From: Bolinopsis microptera
Lineage: Eukaryota > Ctenophora > Tentaculata > Lobata > Bolinopsidae
Length of the DNA: 64,000 nt
Direction: 5' to 3'
NCBI RefSeq assembly: GCF_026151205.1
Contig: NC_087074.1
Coordinates: forward strand, 10,077,226 to 10,141,225
Part shown: one piece after another, positions 13,259 to 45,195 of the stretch
How positions within the stretch are numbered: the first letter of the stretch is position 1
Layout: every line of letters begins with the position of its first letter
The notes under the pieces: model-generated
What the model was told of the DNA's origin: nothing
What the model saw: the letters and a program-made list of their open reading frames with translations, nothing else
Database searches by the model: none
Made by a program: the position numbers and the translations under genes

Positions 13259-13427
13259 TTCTCACTAAAAGCATCAAATGCAAAACTTAATTTAGTGATT
13301 TATTTTAATCATCCTTTGCAGACTCATTTCATCATTTTATCCCATTTTTCTAGAAAGTTGTGATATTTTATCTATTTTAAATCGAACACGAGGTCAGACC
13401 TGATAAGACATTCCTCAGATACAGGTC

Positions 13428-16400
13428 ATGAATAACCGAGCCCTACTCGAGCTATTCCTCTGCATGTTGGGAGGCCACGGCTGCAACATCATTGCTTTCT
13501 CCTACGGTGTAATCCAAGTGTACATCTACTCCTACATGTACCAACACGACCCTACACTCACCATTAAACAGTGCCACCTGCACGTCCCTCTAATATTTGG
13601 AATAGCAGCGTGCACTGGCTGGTTACAGGGCTACCTAACACGCTGGATCAGCGCGCGGCTCCTCCACTGTGCCAACACGTGCGCCATGTGTGGGTGGTGT
13701 TTAGTGCTGTTCTGTGGTTGTCAGAGTTATGTGGTGGTTACTGTGTGCATGGCTGGTATTGGTCTTAGTTATGGAATGCTGCATGTTTATTTTCTCTCGA
13801 CTGTCGTGAATAGAGTAAGCAGGTACAGACGAACCTTTTATTTTTGTTATAAATCATTTTACTGGAGATTTAATTTATAAGGCCAAATGTGCTTTCCTCT
13901 GACTTTGATGAGTTAAATCTAATCTCAATTATAAGGGTCTTATGACATAAGGCACTTATAATTGAGATTCGATTTAACTTATGAAAGTAAAAGGGAAACA
14001 AATTTTGCTTAATAACAAAAAATTTATAACGTTAAACGACTAGCTATAATATTCTACCATTTTAGTTACAATTACTGTCGCAGAAATAGAATACTCTAGA
14101 AAGTTTAATATTTTACATATTAAAGTTATAAAGTTATAAACGAAAGTGGAAAATTTACCATATTGTTGACAGTCTATAAAAGTGTCCTATCTTCTGCAGG
14201 TACCCCTCATTGGCAAGTGGGATATACGGACTATTCTTTGGAATGTCCGGAATATGGGGCAACATTCTGGGCAGCACATTCCTTAATCCCCGGAACATTG
14301 AGAAACAAAACATTAACAATAGTAATGGTATGTGATGCATCCATCCCCACCGCTTTTTTGGTTATTTGGTTATTCACAAACCACATATTTACTAACGACT
14401 GCCCAACTTATATATCCCAGAATATGTTATAGACGTTTGTCGTTTAACCAAAAACCATCCCAATACTACTTACGTCATCAGAAATGGCATCTCACAAATT
14501 TCAAGCTAGCTTTTCAATAAACTAACGACATACAGTAGTTTATAGTATACATAATACACGGTTACCACGCAGCTCCCTACAAATAGCAGCAGCAGCAGTT
14601 GATGATGATGTGGCCCAACCTCTCTGACATACACACCGCACACATGCAAGCTGGCTATTATCTTCCACAATTCATTAGCGGTCCAATTATTCGCACGCTT
14701 CTTCTAGGTGCCTCCTAACTACAGACGAGTGATTGTAGACTGTCAGGCAGTTGGTTTACATCATTACCATAGAGATAAATATATCCTAACATATCTTCTA
14801 GCGCGCGGGGTGAAGCTGTATTAGATCGGGTTTGGCTGCCTCAATATATAGAGACTCAATATATAGAGACTCAGTAGGTTATAGGGGGGGGGGCCTCCAG
14901 GCGCTACTTACTTTTGTGTAGGTTATGGCGAATAGACATGATTATAATATTCAAAACACGACCACAGCGTATAATTCAGGATTCCCATTGTCAATCGATC
15001 ACACTGACTTGGTAATTCCGTCTCAAACCCTAAACCAGGATGAGGATTTGCATTTGAACAATGGCTCAAACCCCCAACCCTCAAATACGGCATACCTTAA
15101 ATCCCAGCTCTGCATTCTATAATCTCGGTCTTTTGTCTCCGAAACTCCAAAATAATCGGCCTAATTAGTTCTCTACGTAGCGCCTCAAAATTAGAGACAC
15201 AAACCAGACATGTCACCCGTCCATTGACTCCTTTATAAAATACGTCGTGGCATTGTCTAACTAACCTACCCACATGTCGTCAAGTCGGCATATATTTTAT
15301 TATTATATATAAATATATATAATATACACACTGGGTGTACATAATATTACACAGCTATACCACAGAGCTGCATGTTATTATGATATTAATATATTAGTAA
15401 TAATGCCCGAGAGAGAGAGGCATATAACGAAACCCTAATCGGGAGCTCAATGACATGTCCGTACTGTTTCAGGTGACTATATTTTTACGGACAGCAGCGT
15501 TCTGGAGAGAGTCCCGTACGTCTGGCTCCTGTTGGCAGGCATGGTCTTTATACTCCTGCTACCAGGCTTAATTTTCATCAAGACAGAGGAAGAAACGAGT
15601 GAGGAAGATTTGGATCATGCTACTAAAAAGAGTGAACTGAGCATGAGAGCTGATGATGATTACGAAGAGCTGATGCCATGGCAGGACTATAAAACAGCCA
15701 CCCCTATCTGCGTCTTAGGTAAGCATGACCTACAAAAGCTTTAAAAGTGTGTGTTTAGGACTGTACCGCAGTCGTAGTAACTCTGGCTTGTTGACGCCAT
15801 CCGGGCTACGATTTAACTGTTAGATCATGCAAAACATAAAATATGCAAAAAACAACAGTTTCCTAACACATCTCTCAGTTTAAACTGCTTCCCTTACAGC
15901 GGTGCTATTATTCCTGAGTGGAATAACGATAGGACTCACTACTCTCTGTGCATTTGATCTCTACAAAGACTTCGCCCTAAAACTACCCACCTACAACCAC
16001 AGTGACATCTTCCTCAACAACTTCGGGGTTGCTCTGCCAATCATAGGGGCTCTAGGGAGACTAGCATGGGGGATAGCAGGGGATCTTCTCCCAGTTTGGA
16101 TGCTCCTGGTTATAGGAGATGGAATGGCGGCATTCCTCCAGGTAATGATGTACGTGACTCGGCCCACTCGGGAGGTGTACGTAGTGGTATGTGGTTTACT
16201 GGCCATCAGTACAGGCATGACTAACATGATGCCTCCTGTCATAAAGCGGGTTATGGGACCTGAAAACATGGCCCTTAACTTTGGGTTTGTGTTCGGTGGA
16301 GAGGCTATCGGTTGTGTGTGGTATGTTATCTTTATTTCTCTGGTGGGAGGGATTCCTGATGCGGTGGTTGTTTGGATAGTGTCCATACCTGCTCTTGTTG

Positions 16401-16438
16401 CTTTGACAGCTGCTGTACTTTTGGTAGGTAGATACTAG
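13428..16438 (+). CDS. Major facilitator superfamily transporter (OFA/monocarboxylate-like), 4 exons, complete
   Basis: A secondary transporter of about 435 residues with 12 predicted membrane helices. Exons are 13428-13822, 14200-14327, 15473-15718 and 15900-16438; all junctions are GT-AG and the phases agree (2, 1, 1). Exon 1 carries TM1-4 and the loop motif GIGLSYGML. Exon 2 has TM5 (GIYGLFFGMSGIWGNILGS). Exon 3 has TM6 followed by an acidic cytoplasmic loop (EEETSEEDLD). Exon 4 has TM7-12, with IIGALGRLAWGIAGD after TM7, the MFS G-x-x-x-D/GR-WG signature typical of oxalate/formate antiporter and monocarboxylate transporter relatives. The substrate cannot be told from sequence; a small organic anion is a family-based guess. 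The reading frame is intact and ends in TAG; a donor-like GGTAGG lies just before the stop, so a further exon is possible but not needed. Confidence 0.85.
13911..13979. repeat. 25-bp inverted repeat (one mismatch) in transporter intron 1
   Basis: AGTTAAATCTAATCTCAATT... at 13911-13935 is mirrored at 13955-13979 with one mismatch. The 19-bp loop is itself nearly palindromic. It has the shape of a very short MITE or hairpin and lies about 90 bp after the exon 1 donor. Confidence 0.85.
14840..14895 (+). repeat. Direct repeat TCAATATATAGAGAC and G run in intron 3
   Basis: Two tandem copies of a 15-bp unit, with the beginning of a third, are followed by a run of about 10 G. The transporter's third intron otherwise shows nothing recognisable. 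Confidence 0.7.
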
Positions 16439-17980
16439 ACATTTCTATAACAGTTTTAATAGAGCTGCTGCTGCAGAGGAGCTAATCTTAATTTACAGTA
16501 ATCGCTTATTTCATGAGGTTGTAACGTTTGAAAGGACTTGGTTCTTGGAGCGCTGCCAGCCAGCGAGCTAGTTGACACAAGTGGACTGTAAATAATTTAC
16601 TATGGATTGTTTTGTTGCTTCGAGTTTTTGTGACCATACGGTGGAGTACTCAACTATTGTTTTATTTGAACTCTAAAACCTGATTGTAGGTAGATAGTTT
16701 GAGACTATACCATCCAATATCCCTCCACACTCCACAGGAACCAGTAAGTAACCAGGAACCAGTCTAAATCTACACACACATTCTTTCTTTTTTATCTACG
16801 CCAGCACAGTTTGAACTGTATCTGATGTGGATGTGAAATAACCCTACTTTCATATTATCCTTCAATGGAGACATTACAGCGAACTATCCCACGATAGCCC
16901 ACTGGTAAATCTCTCCCAATCGCTGCTAACCCACGCTTTACTGACTCATTACGGAGGGTGAAATTGTTCGGCAAAAAGTTTCGAAATTGTGGCGGAGTTA
17001 AACGAAATCACCAAGTACTGTACGGCGTCTGGCAAGCCAATAAGGCCAAACGATTATTTCTAAATTTTCAGCGTTTAAAGCATTAGCCCAGAGTTAGAAT
17101 GACTCTATCGCAAGGACATTAGCTATAAGGCTAACTGCAGTGCCAGTAGCCTAAAGGAGCGACTCTGTGGGAATTGAGAATAGTACTAGGTCTGAGGAAT
17201 TTTAAACAAGTAACAACTTCTGTGAGCTGACTCGACATAGGCTCCGAACTGGCTCCACAGTGGAGCTATCGGAATTTTGTGAAATGTACATCTTAGCAAC
17301 TTCAGATTAGATACAATTATTAACAATTCTCCCGTATTTCTGCTACTTGTTTTATATCAACTTCGTCACGTAGTATATAGATATACTAGCTGTGCACAAC
17401 AAGATTTTAACAATTTTTGACACGGTAATTTTATAGATCCGAACTTCTTTCACTTCATACTCATGCTTCTATCACGAACTCTAAGTTTTCTCGCTAGTCT
17501 AAGTTTTCACAGTTAACATTGCTGTATTAATAATACCAAGTAACTATCAAAGTGGTACAGACGCCGAAGTGCAGGTGGATTGTTTGAAAAGCACATACAT
17601 GTAAAAACATTTTAGAACTCAGTCAAGAAGTCGGTCAGTAGTTAGTGTGGAGCCAGTTTGGAGCCAATTTGAAGTCTGTCAAGACTCAAAGGTCAGTCAG
17701 GGGGCCAGCCAAGAGTCTATCAATAGCCAGCCAAGAGTCTACCAAGAGCCAGTTAAAAATCAATCTTCATCGAACTCATTAAAACTAAAGAGTCTGCAGT
17801 GAACCCAATGGTTCTCCCAGTAAATCCCGGTGTTGACGGTCGTGGGATCCAGATAACCGGACCGGAGAGAGATAGAGAGAGACAACCTCCAATAATTAGA
17901 GGTACAACACGTGCATCCTGACTACTTGAGGGCCTTCACCGTCTAGTTCACTCCATTATAACATATGAACAACGCCTCTC
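16439..17980. other. Intergenic region between convergent transporter and PLXDC genes
   Basis: This holds the 3' UTR of the transporter and probably part of the 3' end of the minus-strand receptor gene. Around 17640-17760 there are loose direct repeats of an AGCCAAGAGTC-like motif. No other gene is seen. Confidence 0.45.
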
Positions 17981-18076
17981 CTACAGAGTGTCAAACGTTT
18001 TAATGTCCGGCTTATCGGAGTCCATACATGAGGTGATGGGGGTCTTCTTGAATATGGTGGGGTTGTTGAGCTCGTA
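17981..18076 (-). CDS. Candidate cytoplasmic-tail exon of the PLXDC-like gene
   Basis: A minus-strand frame of 31 codons ends in TAG and contains YELNNPTIFKK and DSDKPDIKTFDTL, a plausible acidic tail. It opens just after an in-frame TAA, and no acceptor joins it in phase with the preceding exon. An alternative acceptor (CAATAG) at about 18100 gives a phase-compatible but basic, less convincing tail in another frame. It is listed only because the transmembrane exon must splice to something downstream. Confidence 0.25.
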   Translation of the reverse strand, partial: YELNNPTIFKKTPITSCMDSDKPDIKTFDTL

Positions 18077-18444
18077 TTGTTACAATGTTCTATTGTAGCA
18101 ATTTTATTAGGGAGTATAATTGAAGATCAATAGATTCATTAGATGGACGTATTAAAAATTACCATTTATTATATCTATGCAGGATAAACGGAAGGGTGAA
18201 TGGTATGTGAACGAATTTTATATTGTTACATCTTTGGAGAGTTCCATTGTGATATTTGAATATGTAAATTTAATATGAATGAAAGATGTTATCGTATTAA
18301 TGAAAGATATCAATACATAATAGAAATATATGCTGATTAGATATAAAGTGGCACACAGAAAGTAACACAATCGTAACATTCTTTATGTATTCAATCTTGA
18401 TGTACATTGTATATAATTGATGAAGATAAAAAAGATCGTCTCAC

Positions 18445-38068
<19,624 letters not shown>

Positions 38069-39300
38069 AATTACATTTCATACAAGTTCATTAAATCAGC
38101 AGCTTGTAGAAAATAATTGGTGTATGGCTTTTCCGGCTTTTGAAAGTCTCAAAACATAATCTTGCTGAAGTCATAGATTGTACATTATATTATTATTTTA
38201 ATTAGGTACAAGTCATAAAATTGGATTTGAAGACTTAGTATTTCTCAGATCAAAGCTCTTACACCCGGTACTTGTTGGCGCATGGTTACACGAGGAACAA
38301 ATTTATTGTGCTGTTAGTCGTTCCTCATTTGGAGTTGTTTTCGGTGTTATGGTCAGGCTCAAATTGAGTGAAGCCAGCCTGTTCTACCTCTGTATTAAAA
38401 TGGCTAAAGACTCAAACAATTTTACTTCGACAAGTCATTTATGTCAGGTAATCTCCACATATTTATAAATATGTATGTATATTAAAAAGTTGGAAGGAAT
38501 TATACCAATGTCCAAGCAGTCTACGCTGAGGCCACTGAAAGGCCAACGTAAAACCGTATAAAGAAAAATCAAAGGAAACATTTGTACTTTGAAGTCTTAA
38601 TAAAATATCAACAATAAATGCAACATAATGAAATGATAAGATACAAAAAATCAGTTGAAGTACAACCAAAAGCTTAAACCAAACGGTAAAATCAAACCTA
38701 ATTACATATTACAATATATGCATTCAGGTGCTCTAATGTTGCTGTTCGTTTGTTATTCCCAGATTTTGAAAACATGCGATCATAGACTGGAAGAAATTTG
38801 CGCAGACATGTAAATATGTATGAAAAGAACTAGCCTAAAGACTACAAACTAACAAATATAAGAAGATTAGATTGCCAATGTTTGATACTATTGACCTCAA
38901 TTGCAACTTGCAACGTTAGTAAAACAAATCTTTTTGTAAGAAAATACATTTTTAACTAAGCACATAGCCGAATGATATCTTCAAAGGAATTAATTTCGTT
39001 AGGGATAGTTGACTCAAGCGCCCCTCAGCTCCTGTACTTTATTATTAGGTAAACTTATTGGGTAAACTGACTCTTTGACAGGGCTGGGACTAGTCTTTAA
39101 CAATTTGATTTCCATGAACCTAGAATAATGCTCAGTGCAGTGTAGCGGAAAAGTTAATAAAAAAGATACCAATGAAGGAAAAATAGACAAAACAATTGAC
39201 TTAAAAGAAGTCAAAACCAGAATCAATGTTCAACAAAAATAGACAAAATTAGGAAAATGAAGATGCTTCATATTATGTCAGAGTTGTGCTAAAAACGTCT
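38069..39300. other. Upstream of the PLXDC-like gene; promoter expected here
   Basis: AT-rich DNA with no recognised coding exon. The promoter and 5' UTR of the minus-strand receptor gene should lie in the first few hundred bases, but no core element stands out. Confidence 0.4.
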
Positions 39301-39379
39301 AAAAAATCAAAGCAGAAGCAATAGGACGTTATAAGAAAAGCTGCAACAACGGACAGAGCTATGGAAGGAACAAAAAATA

Positions 39380-39850
39380 AGTCGACTATACAAAAGAAAA
39401 ATGATCAAGCCACATGCACTGACTGTGATGCTATTGTGAATCACATAACCACATGACTCAAGTGTGAAGGATGCTTTTTCTTACTTCAAGTGAGTGACAA
39501 AAAGGAATTAAATATATTTAAGAACACATTCGATAACGATAAATTATGGAAACGCTTTTGATTCATCACTGATCTCCGTAAGAGAAAGCTTCAAAGTGAT
39601 GCCAAAATAAATATCCAGCACCATGAGTTGTACAGGGAGTCGTCCGGTTGGCAAAGAACAGTTTCCTAATGAAAAAGACTTGAACAATTGTATGTTGTAG
39701 ACGTTGTCCAGTATGCAGTAACTTAATCTTTCGAAGTGACTTCATTTGAAAAACATGTAAATAGCTTGCTTCATACATTCTCAAACTTAACTGAACGGAA
39801 AATAGAACAATTGTTAAATGCTCTGCCACACGAATGATAAAAATATTAAA
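39380..39850 (+). pseudogene. Decayed LINE ORF1 remnant (zinc-finger and coiled-coil part)
   Basis: The plus strand translates with stops and frameshifts to pieces such as TCTDCDAIVNHITT, LKCEGCF and VSDKKELNIFKNTFDND, then LTERKIEQLLNALPHE. The spacing of the Cys pairs and the charged tail resemble the PHD/coiled-coil ORF1 of CR1-like LINEs, as in the fresh element at 54.2-54.8 kb. It is a different lineage and heavily decayed. Confidence 0.4.
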
Positions 39851-40247
39851 AGTTCAAAATCAAAAATATGACACAGGACATATCCACAAAAACTAGCATT
39901 AGAATAATAAAAGGTCGATACAAGGGGGAGACACAAAACGTTATGAGTATTTTCAAAGTTGTGCATGGACTTGATTGACGTTGCTAATCATTAATAGCTC
40001 GTAGCTCTGGTACGATCCCGAAAAGCAGCAAGCATGATAATGCGCGCGGCGCTTTGAAACGTCAACGTCCTCCGATAAAAAATAACTTGAACAAAATAAA
40101 TATTAACAGTCGGCCAGGTAAATACACGACAAATAGAAGTACACGGGATAATTCTTAAATTTCTATATAACATATCAAAAATACGCGAGCGTGCTAAATC
40201 ATTTTACACTCGATCTTCGAGATTTTTCTACAAAGGCCTCCGACATA

Positions 40248-40359
40248 ACTTCGAATTGACATACGTTGCATGCCACTTTTCGCGCGCGAAGCGCGCGCCG
40301 CCGAAGGCGGAATAATATCTCTGATATTTGTGATACGTAACATGTATCAAACTTCGAAC
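40248..40359. mobile_element. Short GC-hairpin insertion A (94 bp) with target duplication
   Basis: The insert at 40257-40350 runs from TGACATACGTTGCATGCC to CATGTATCAA and contains the hairpin CGCGCGCGAAGCGCGCGC plus CCGCCGAAGGCGG. ACTTCGAA occurs on both sides (40248-40255 and 40351-40358), a target duplication of 8 bp, or 9 with a last-base mismatch. A copy lies at 47880-47981 in the opposite orientation. Confidence 0.8.
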
Positions 40360-40734
40360 TATTTTGGACGCTGATTCCGAATCACCCCCAAGACACATGG
40401 TTAAAATGCTCCCCTGGCAAAATATTGCCGAAAAACTGTTTTGATCACGTAGGCGTACGTGATAAGACCGTATAAGGAAGTTGGTATAATTTTTATTATA
40501 TTAGTGTTTGTTATATTAGGGTTAGGGTTTCAGCAAATAAAATGCTTTTCTTAGTATTGGGATTGGGTTAAGGTTTGGATCAAATTAGCTAGGGTCGGGT
40601 TAGGGTTTTGTACAGTCGTTCAGGGTACTCAGCTAGAAAACGGGTTGAAAAAGTTACGTTGTACGTGACAGTTGTGAGTTGAGTGTAGTTTGATTAATCA
40701 TCATCCAAAATATACATTAAATGCACGACTAAAA

Positions 40735-41123
40735 TTGTAGCGCGATGCGTTACTGTGCCGCGCCGCGCACTCAATAAGGCTTCTCTCGCTGGCTAGATCG
40801 GCGAGATGCGCTACTGTGCCGCGCCGAGCTGCCATGAATTGACATCGTCAATTAAGACTAAAAACATTGTTTATAATTTAAACAAATATTGAAATATTCG
40901 TAATGTGATATGGAAGACGTCGCGTCGGTTATTCGACTTGAAGAATGTTACTCGTCTAAATTTCTTCAAATTAGCGCGCGCCGCTTTCTTTTCGAAAATG
41001 GAAATGCAATTAATTGACGATGTCAATTCATCTCAGCTCGACGCGGCACAGTAGCGCATCTCGCCGATCTGTGAGAAGCCTCATTGAGTGCGCGGCGCAG
41101 CACAGTAACGCATCGCGCTACAA
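40735..41123. repeat. Inverted repeat, arms about 115 bp
   Basis: The segment 40735-40856 (GCGCGATGCGTTACTGTGCC ... GAATTGACATCGTC) returns as its reverse complement at 41012-41123 with a few differences. The 155-bp spacer includes TTAGCGCGCGCCGCTTTC. It looks like a palindromic non-autonomous element. Confidence 0.8.
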
Positions 41124-41345
41124 GAAAGGCAAGTGCTACAAGTGTGCTAAATCACTCTACAGTCGATCTTCGAGATTTGGAGATTGTTCTAAAAGGGCCC
41201 AGGCCCCCGACAGTTGAAACCAACTACAATTGATGTACTTTCGGACGCTGATTCCGAATCACCCCCATGACATAAGTAATAGGGTTAAAATGCTTTGGCC
41301 CTTCACACAGCCATGTGTATACGCGTACTGCGTGACGCGCTTGTT

Positions 41346-42310
41346 TAGGGACTACGGGTGGAAGATGAATAATTGATATTCCAACAGCATCTTGTTCCCT
41401 GCATTGTGCTGATCCCGGGAAGCATTTTGTTTACGCTCTCATCATTCTGTAGGATGAGATATCGTTCATTTAAAATTGGGTAATTATAAGCCTGTCAAGG
41501 ATTTCAGCCTAATTAAGAGCTGATCAATTGCAGCTAGTTGTGCCATATAAGGGATAACTGAGGTCACGTGACATTCAGTCCTATCACGTGACCGCTAATC
41601 CTATCACGTGACCTTGATTCGTAAAGCCTCGGGCACGTGATCACATTCGTAACGTGTCGTATGCCGACTAGAAGATTTTGTGACGTCACCAGAGCTGAAG
41701 CTACTTGATCAGGCCTTATATGGAATAATATCGTGTATCGGGTGTAATTGGACCCAATTAGAGCAGCTGAGCGCTCAATTATAGCAGCATCTGGTACCAC
41801 CTTCTGAAACCCAGCAGACAGCTGGCCCTTGTATCACGTTGCGACCCCCAACTGACGATACAGGGGGAGCCGCGCACTTCGTGCGCGGCGGGTCATACAA
41901 CGTATGACAAGCTGGCCCAGAGAATCGAAATTAGAAGGATTTTTTATTGATGGAAATCGAAGCGGAAACCTTGTAACCCTATGTTTTCGATGACGCCGAA
42001 CAAGATTAAACAGGTTATAATTGTCCTACTCTCGTGTAAATTGCTCTAAAACGTGATTGAAATTGTAATGATGCTATCAATTGTAATACAGTTTTTACAT
42101 TAAGCTGAACGGCTGGCATTCCTGGGCCGCACTCATCCCAGATTGTCATTCCGCCGCAGCTTCAATTTTTCTGAATATTACAGCCTGGGGTCCCCAGGTA
42201 ACGACTGGAACCACTATATCTGCCTAATCTCAGTTATTGTCAATAACGAAGCCTGTGATCCGCACATCAGTCATTGAATGGGCTTGAATTGAACGTCGTG
42301 TTATTACTTA
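41346..42310 (+). repeat. Left arm of the foldback element
   Basis: Mirrored by 45448-46342. It contains repeated CACGTGA motifs, the palindrome CCTGGGGTCCCCAGG and, unlike the right arm, the 81-bp insertion at 41829-41909. Confidence 0.9.
41820..41918. mobile_element. Short GC-hairpin insertion B (81 bp), with empty site in the other arm
   Basis: The insert at 41829-41909 runs from TTGTATCACG to CGTATGACA, around the hairpin GCCGCGCACTTCGTGCGCGG. AGCTGGCCC is duplicated at 41820-41828 and 41910-41918. The mirrored position in the right arm (45855-45863) has only one copy of that 9-mer and no insert, which is a direct pre-integration site. Confidence 0.93.
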
Positions 42311-42700
42311 TTACTATAAAAAATATCATAGTATCGGGTAAATTTTTTCAAAATGCACTTGAATGTCATCAATTTGATTAAGTTATCATAAGTTGAATAG
42401 CTGGCGCATTTACAGTGCTACGTTTTCAATTATTCTACGAACACTTGGAATTAAAATCTATTTATATATATATTGCATTGTTTAATACTTATAATCAAGA
42501 TTGCTAAGTTCAGTGTGTGGATGAAGTATAGCGATGGAATCACTAACATATTTATGACTGTTTGATATTTCTTCGCTGCAGTCGCATATCATCCAGAGAA
42601 AGCTAATTTTAAAGAAGTAGTCTCGAAATTTTCGGGAATAAACTCAATATTGTGAAACATCATACAAAATATTATATAACGAGTGTTCTCTTTTAATAAA

Positions 42701-43723
42701 TCATTTCATTAGTTTTTTGAACTTCCTCTGCTTTCCTGGATTTTGTTGCCTCTCCTCAGAGACAACAATGTGGTGTCCTGCTTTCATGTCTTTGTTAGCA
42801 CACTTCAGCTTTGATTCTGTCATCAGTGCCACCGCTCTTTCGACTGCTTGCTGGTGGCAGGGATATTTCGTCACCAAAGGTGATTCTATGAACCTGTCGA
42901 ATTGATCAGGATCAGAGGGATGCACCCTTACTACCGATGGAATAGTGACTGCAGCCCACTTCAGCTCTTCTGAAATATAACTTGTTATCATAAACTTTCC
43001 TTTTTAAATTCAATACCATCCGTATTGTTTTCACTTTGACCTTATAGCTTTGAATACAAACGTATGTCAATCACTTTATAAATACAATAATATAATATTA
43101 ATAGTTACGTCATAGTAAATACAATTTGAAATGAACTTACTGCACGCAGTTCTGTAACAGAGACCAAATAAATGGTACGGTTTGAAAGACTTAGTCTTTC
43201 TCACCGGATCTTTATCCTCGATGTCAGTGTTGTAAATGACAAGGTCAAGGTACGATTTTGCATTTCTGTTAATCTCTGGCTTGCAAAATATCCGCGGTTT
43301 TCCATTCGGGCGTATTGTCCGGTTCATGCCCTTCTGCTCAAGTTCTATAAGCTGCCTGCAGAGAGCCACGCCTTTTTCCCGAACAGCTCTATCTGCGTCA
43401 CCTTGAGGAGTATTTTCATTCACATTTATTTAAAGGAACAGAACCAAAAGCGGGGACAAAGGTGAACAATTTAAATAACTAAACTGTAACAAGAGCTTCG
43501 TGACAACAAATATCCACTAAAATAAAACATGTACTAATTTCTCACCGAGACTGCAAACAATAATTGCTTCAGGATGAGCGAAGTAACTATTGTTACAAAC
43601 TTTCTTCAAAACTGCTGTTCGTTCTTTTGGCGAAAGTTGTATGTCATTATTGAGTGTGAGGCTTGTAAAAACATGATAAGCCCCATCCTCAATAAGAGGA
43701 CGCAGTTTGATCTGAGCGTGCAT
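42701..43723 (-). CDS. Intron-containing gene of unknown function inside the foldback loop
   Basis: Three exon blocks are visible on the minus strand. The first is 43546-43723 (acceptor AATTTCAG, donor TCTCG|GTGAGA), containing AQIKLRPLIEDGAYHVF and CNNSYFAHPEAIIVCSLG. The second is about 43205-43415 (donor GATCCG|GTGAGA), containing GVALCRQLIELEQKG and NAKSYLDLVIYN. The last is 42701-42969 (acceptor TATTTCAG), ending in TGA, containing VRVHPSDPDQFDRF and YPCHQQAVERAVALMTES. The P-x-H-x-Q-x-V-E-R...T-E pattern recalls a motif I associate with uncharacterised, often multicopy invertebrate proteins; this is from memory and weak. It could be a captured host gene or a cargo or transposition gene. 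The N-terminal exons may be missing. Confidence 0.55.
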
Positions 43724-43769
43724 CTGAAATTTGAATGCTTGAGTAATGGTTTTCCTTGTGGCTCAAAAG

Positions 43770-44865
43770 AAAACTCAGTCCTCCTCCTCCTGGGTCCTCC
43801 TCCTCTTCTTCATCCTCTTCCTCCTCGGTCCTCAGTCCTCCTCCTCAGTCCTCCTCCTCATCCTTCTCATCAGTCCTCCTCCTCCTCAGTCCTCTCCCAG
43901 TCCCCCTCCTTCTCCTCCTCCTATTCAGTCCTCCTCCTCAGTTCTCCTCAGTCCTCCTTCTCATTTCTCCTAAGTCCTCCTCCTGAGTCCTCCTCCTCCT
44001 CTTCCTCCTGAGTCCTCCTCCTGAGTCCTCCTCCTCCTCCCTCTCAGCCATCCTCCTCAGCCATCCTCCTCAGCCATCCTCCTCAGTACTCCTCAGTCCT
44101 CCTCCTTCTCAGTCATCGTCAGTCCTCCTCCTCCTCCTCCTGGGTCCTCCTCCTGGGTCTTCCTGATCCTCCCCAGTCCTCTTCCTCCTCCCCTCCTCAG
44201 TCCTCCTCCTACTCCTCCTCCGTCCTCAACAGTCCTCCTCCTCCCCAGTCTTCCTCCTCCTCCTGGGTCCTCCTCCTCCTGGGTCCTCCTCCTCCTGGGT
44301 CCTCCTTCTCCTCCTCAGTCCTTCTCCTCCTCATCCTCAGTCCTCTTCCTCCTCTTCCTCCTCTTCCTCCTCCTCCTCCCTCTCAGTCATCCTCCTCAGC
44401 CATCCTCCTCAGCCATCCTCCTCAGTCCTCCTTCTCAGTCCTCCTCCTCAGTCCTCCTCCTCCTCAGTCATCCTCCTCAGTTCTCCTCCTCCTCCTCCTC
44501 CTAGGTCCTCCTTCTGGGTTCTCCTCCTCCTCCTCCTGGGTCTTCCTGATCCTCCTCCTCCCTCTCAGTCATCCTCCTCAGTCATCCTCCTCAGTCATCC
44601 TCCTCAGCCATCCTCCTCAGTCATCCTCCTCAGCCATCCTCCTCAGTACTCTTCAGTACTCTTCAGTCCTCCTCCTTCTCAGTCCTCCTCAGTCCTCCTC
44701 CTCCTCCTCCTGGGTCCTCCTCCTGGGTCTTCCTGATCCTCCCCAGTCCTCTTCCTCCTCCCCTCCTCAGTCCTCCTCCTACTCCTCCTCCTCGTCCTCA
44801 GTCCTCCTCATCAGTCCTCAACAGTCCTCCTCCTCCCCAGTCCTCCTCCTCCTGGGGCCTTTTCC
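43770..44865 (+). repeat. 1.1-kb polypyrimidine tract (TCCTCC with CAG/GGG spacers)
   Basis: Degenerate TCC repeats are organised in higher-order blocks such as CAGCCATCCTCCT and TCCTCCTCCTGGG. A block of about 300-350 bp seems to be repeated (44040-44250 against 44560-44800). Open frames rich in Ser and Pro here are artefacts. Confidence 0.95.
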
Positions 44866-44984
44866 TGGGTCCCTATATAATTTGATATAATAAGTTAAAG
44901 CTATTAATAGCTTTAGTGTGATTAATAAGTCGTTTGTTTTGTACAAAATTATAATACATAGAAGTTGCGAAAAATTCTCAAAAT

Positions 44985-45195
44985 GTTTGTCCGCTAATGT
45001 CCACCAATGTCCGCTAATGTCCACCAATGTCCGTCTGAGTCCGCCAATGTCCGTCCGGGTCCGCAAATGTCCGTCCGAGTCCGCCGATGTCCGTCCGAGT
45101 CCGCCAATGTCCGTCCGTGTCCGCCAATGTCCCAAAAAACACGTCCGTTGTCTCATAGAATCCAAAAAGGACAGGACATAGGCGGACATAGACGG
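44985..45195 (+). repeat. Minisatellite of GTCCGCCAATGTCCGTCCGA
   Basis: 12-bp half units (GTCCGCCAATGT / CCGTCCGAGTCC) are repeated for about 200 bp. The terminal part carries an inverted piece (GGACATAGGCGGACATAG). A run of 18 C follows at 45205-45222. Confidence 0.9.

Noticed and set aside
15991-16386. Minus-strand ORF of 131 codons
   Set aside because: Antisense of transporter exon 4, which encodes clear membrane helices on the plus strand.
43574-44011. Ser/Pro-rich ORFs in three frames
   Set aside because: By-products of the TCC tract; all three frames stay open because the tract is nearly pure pyrimidine.
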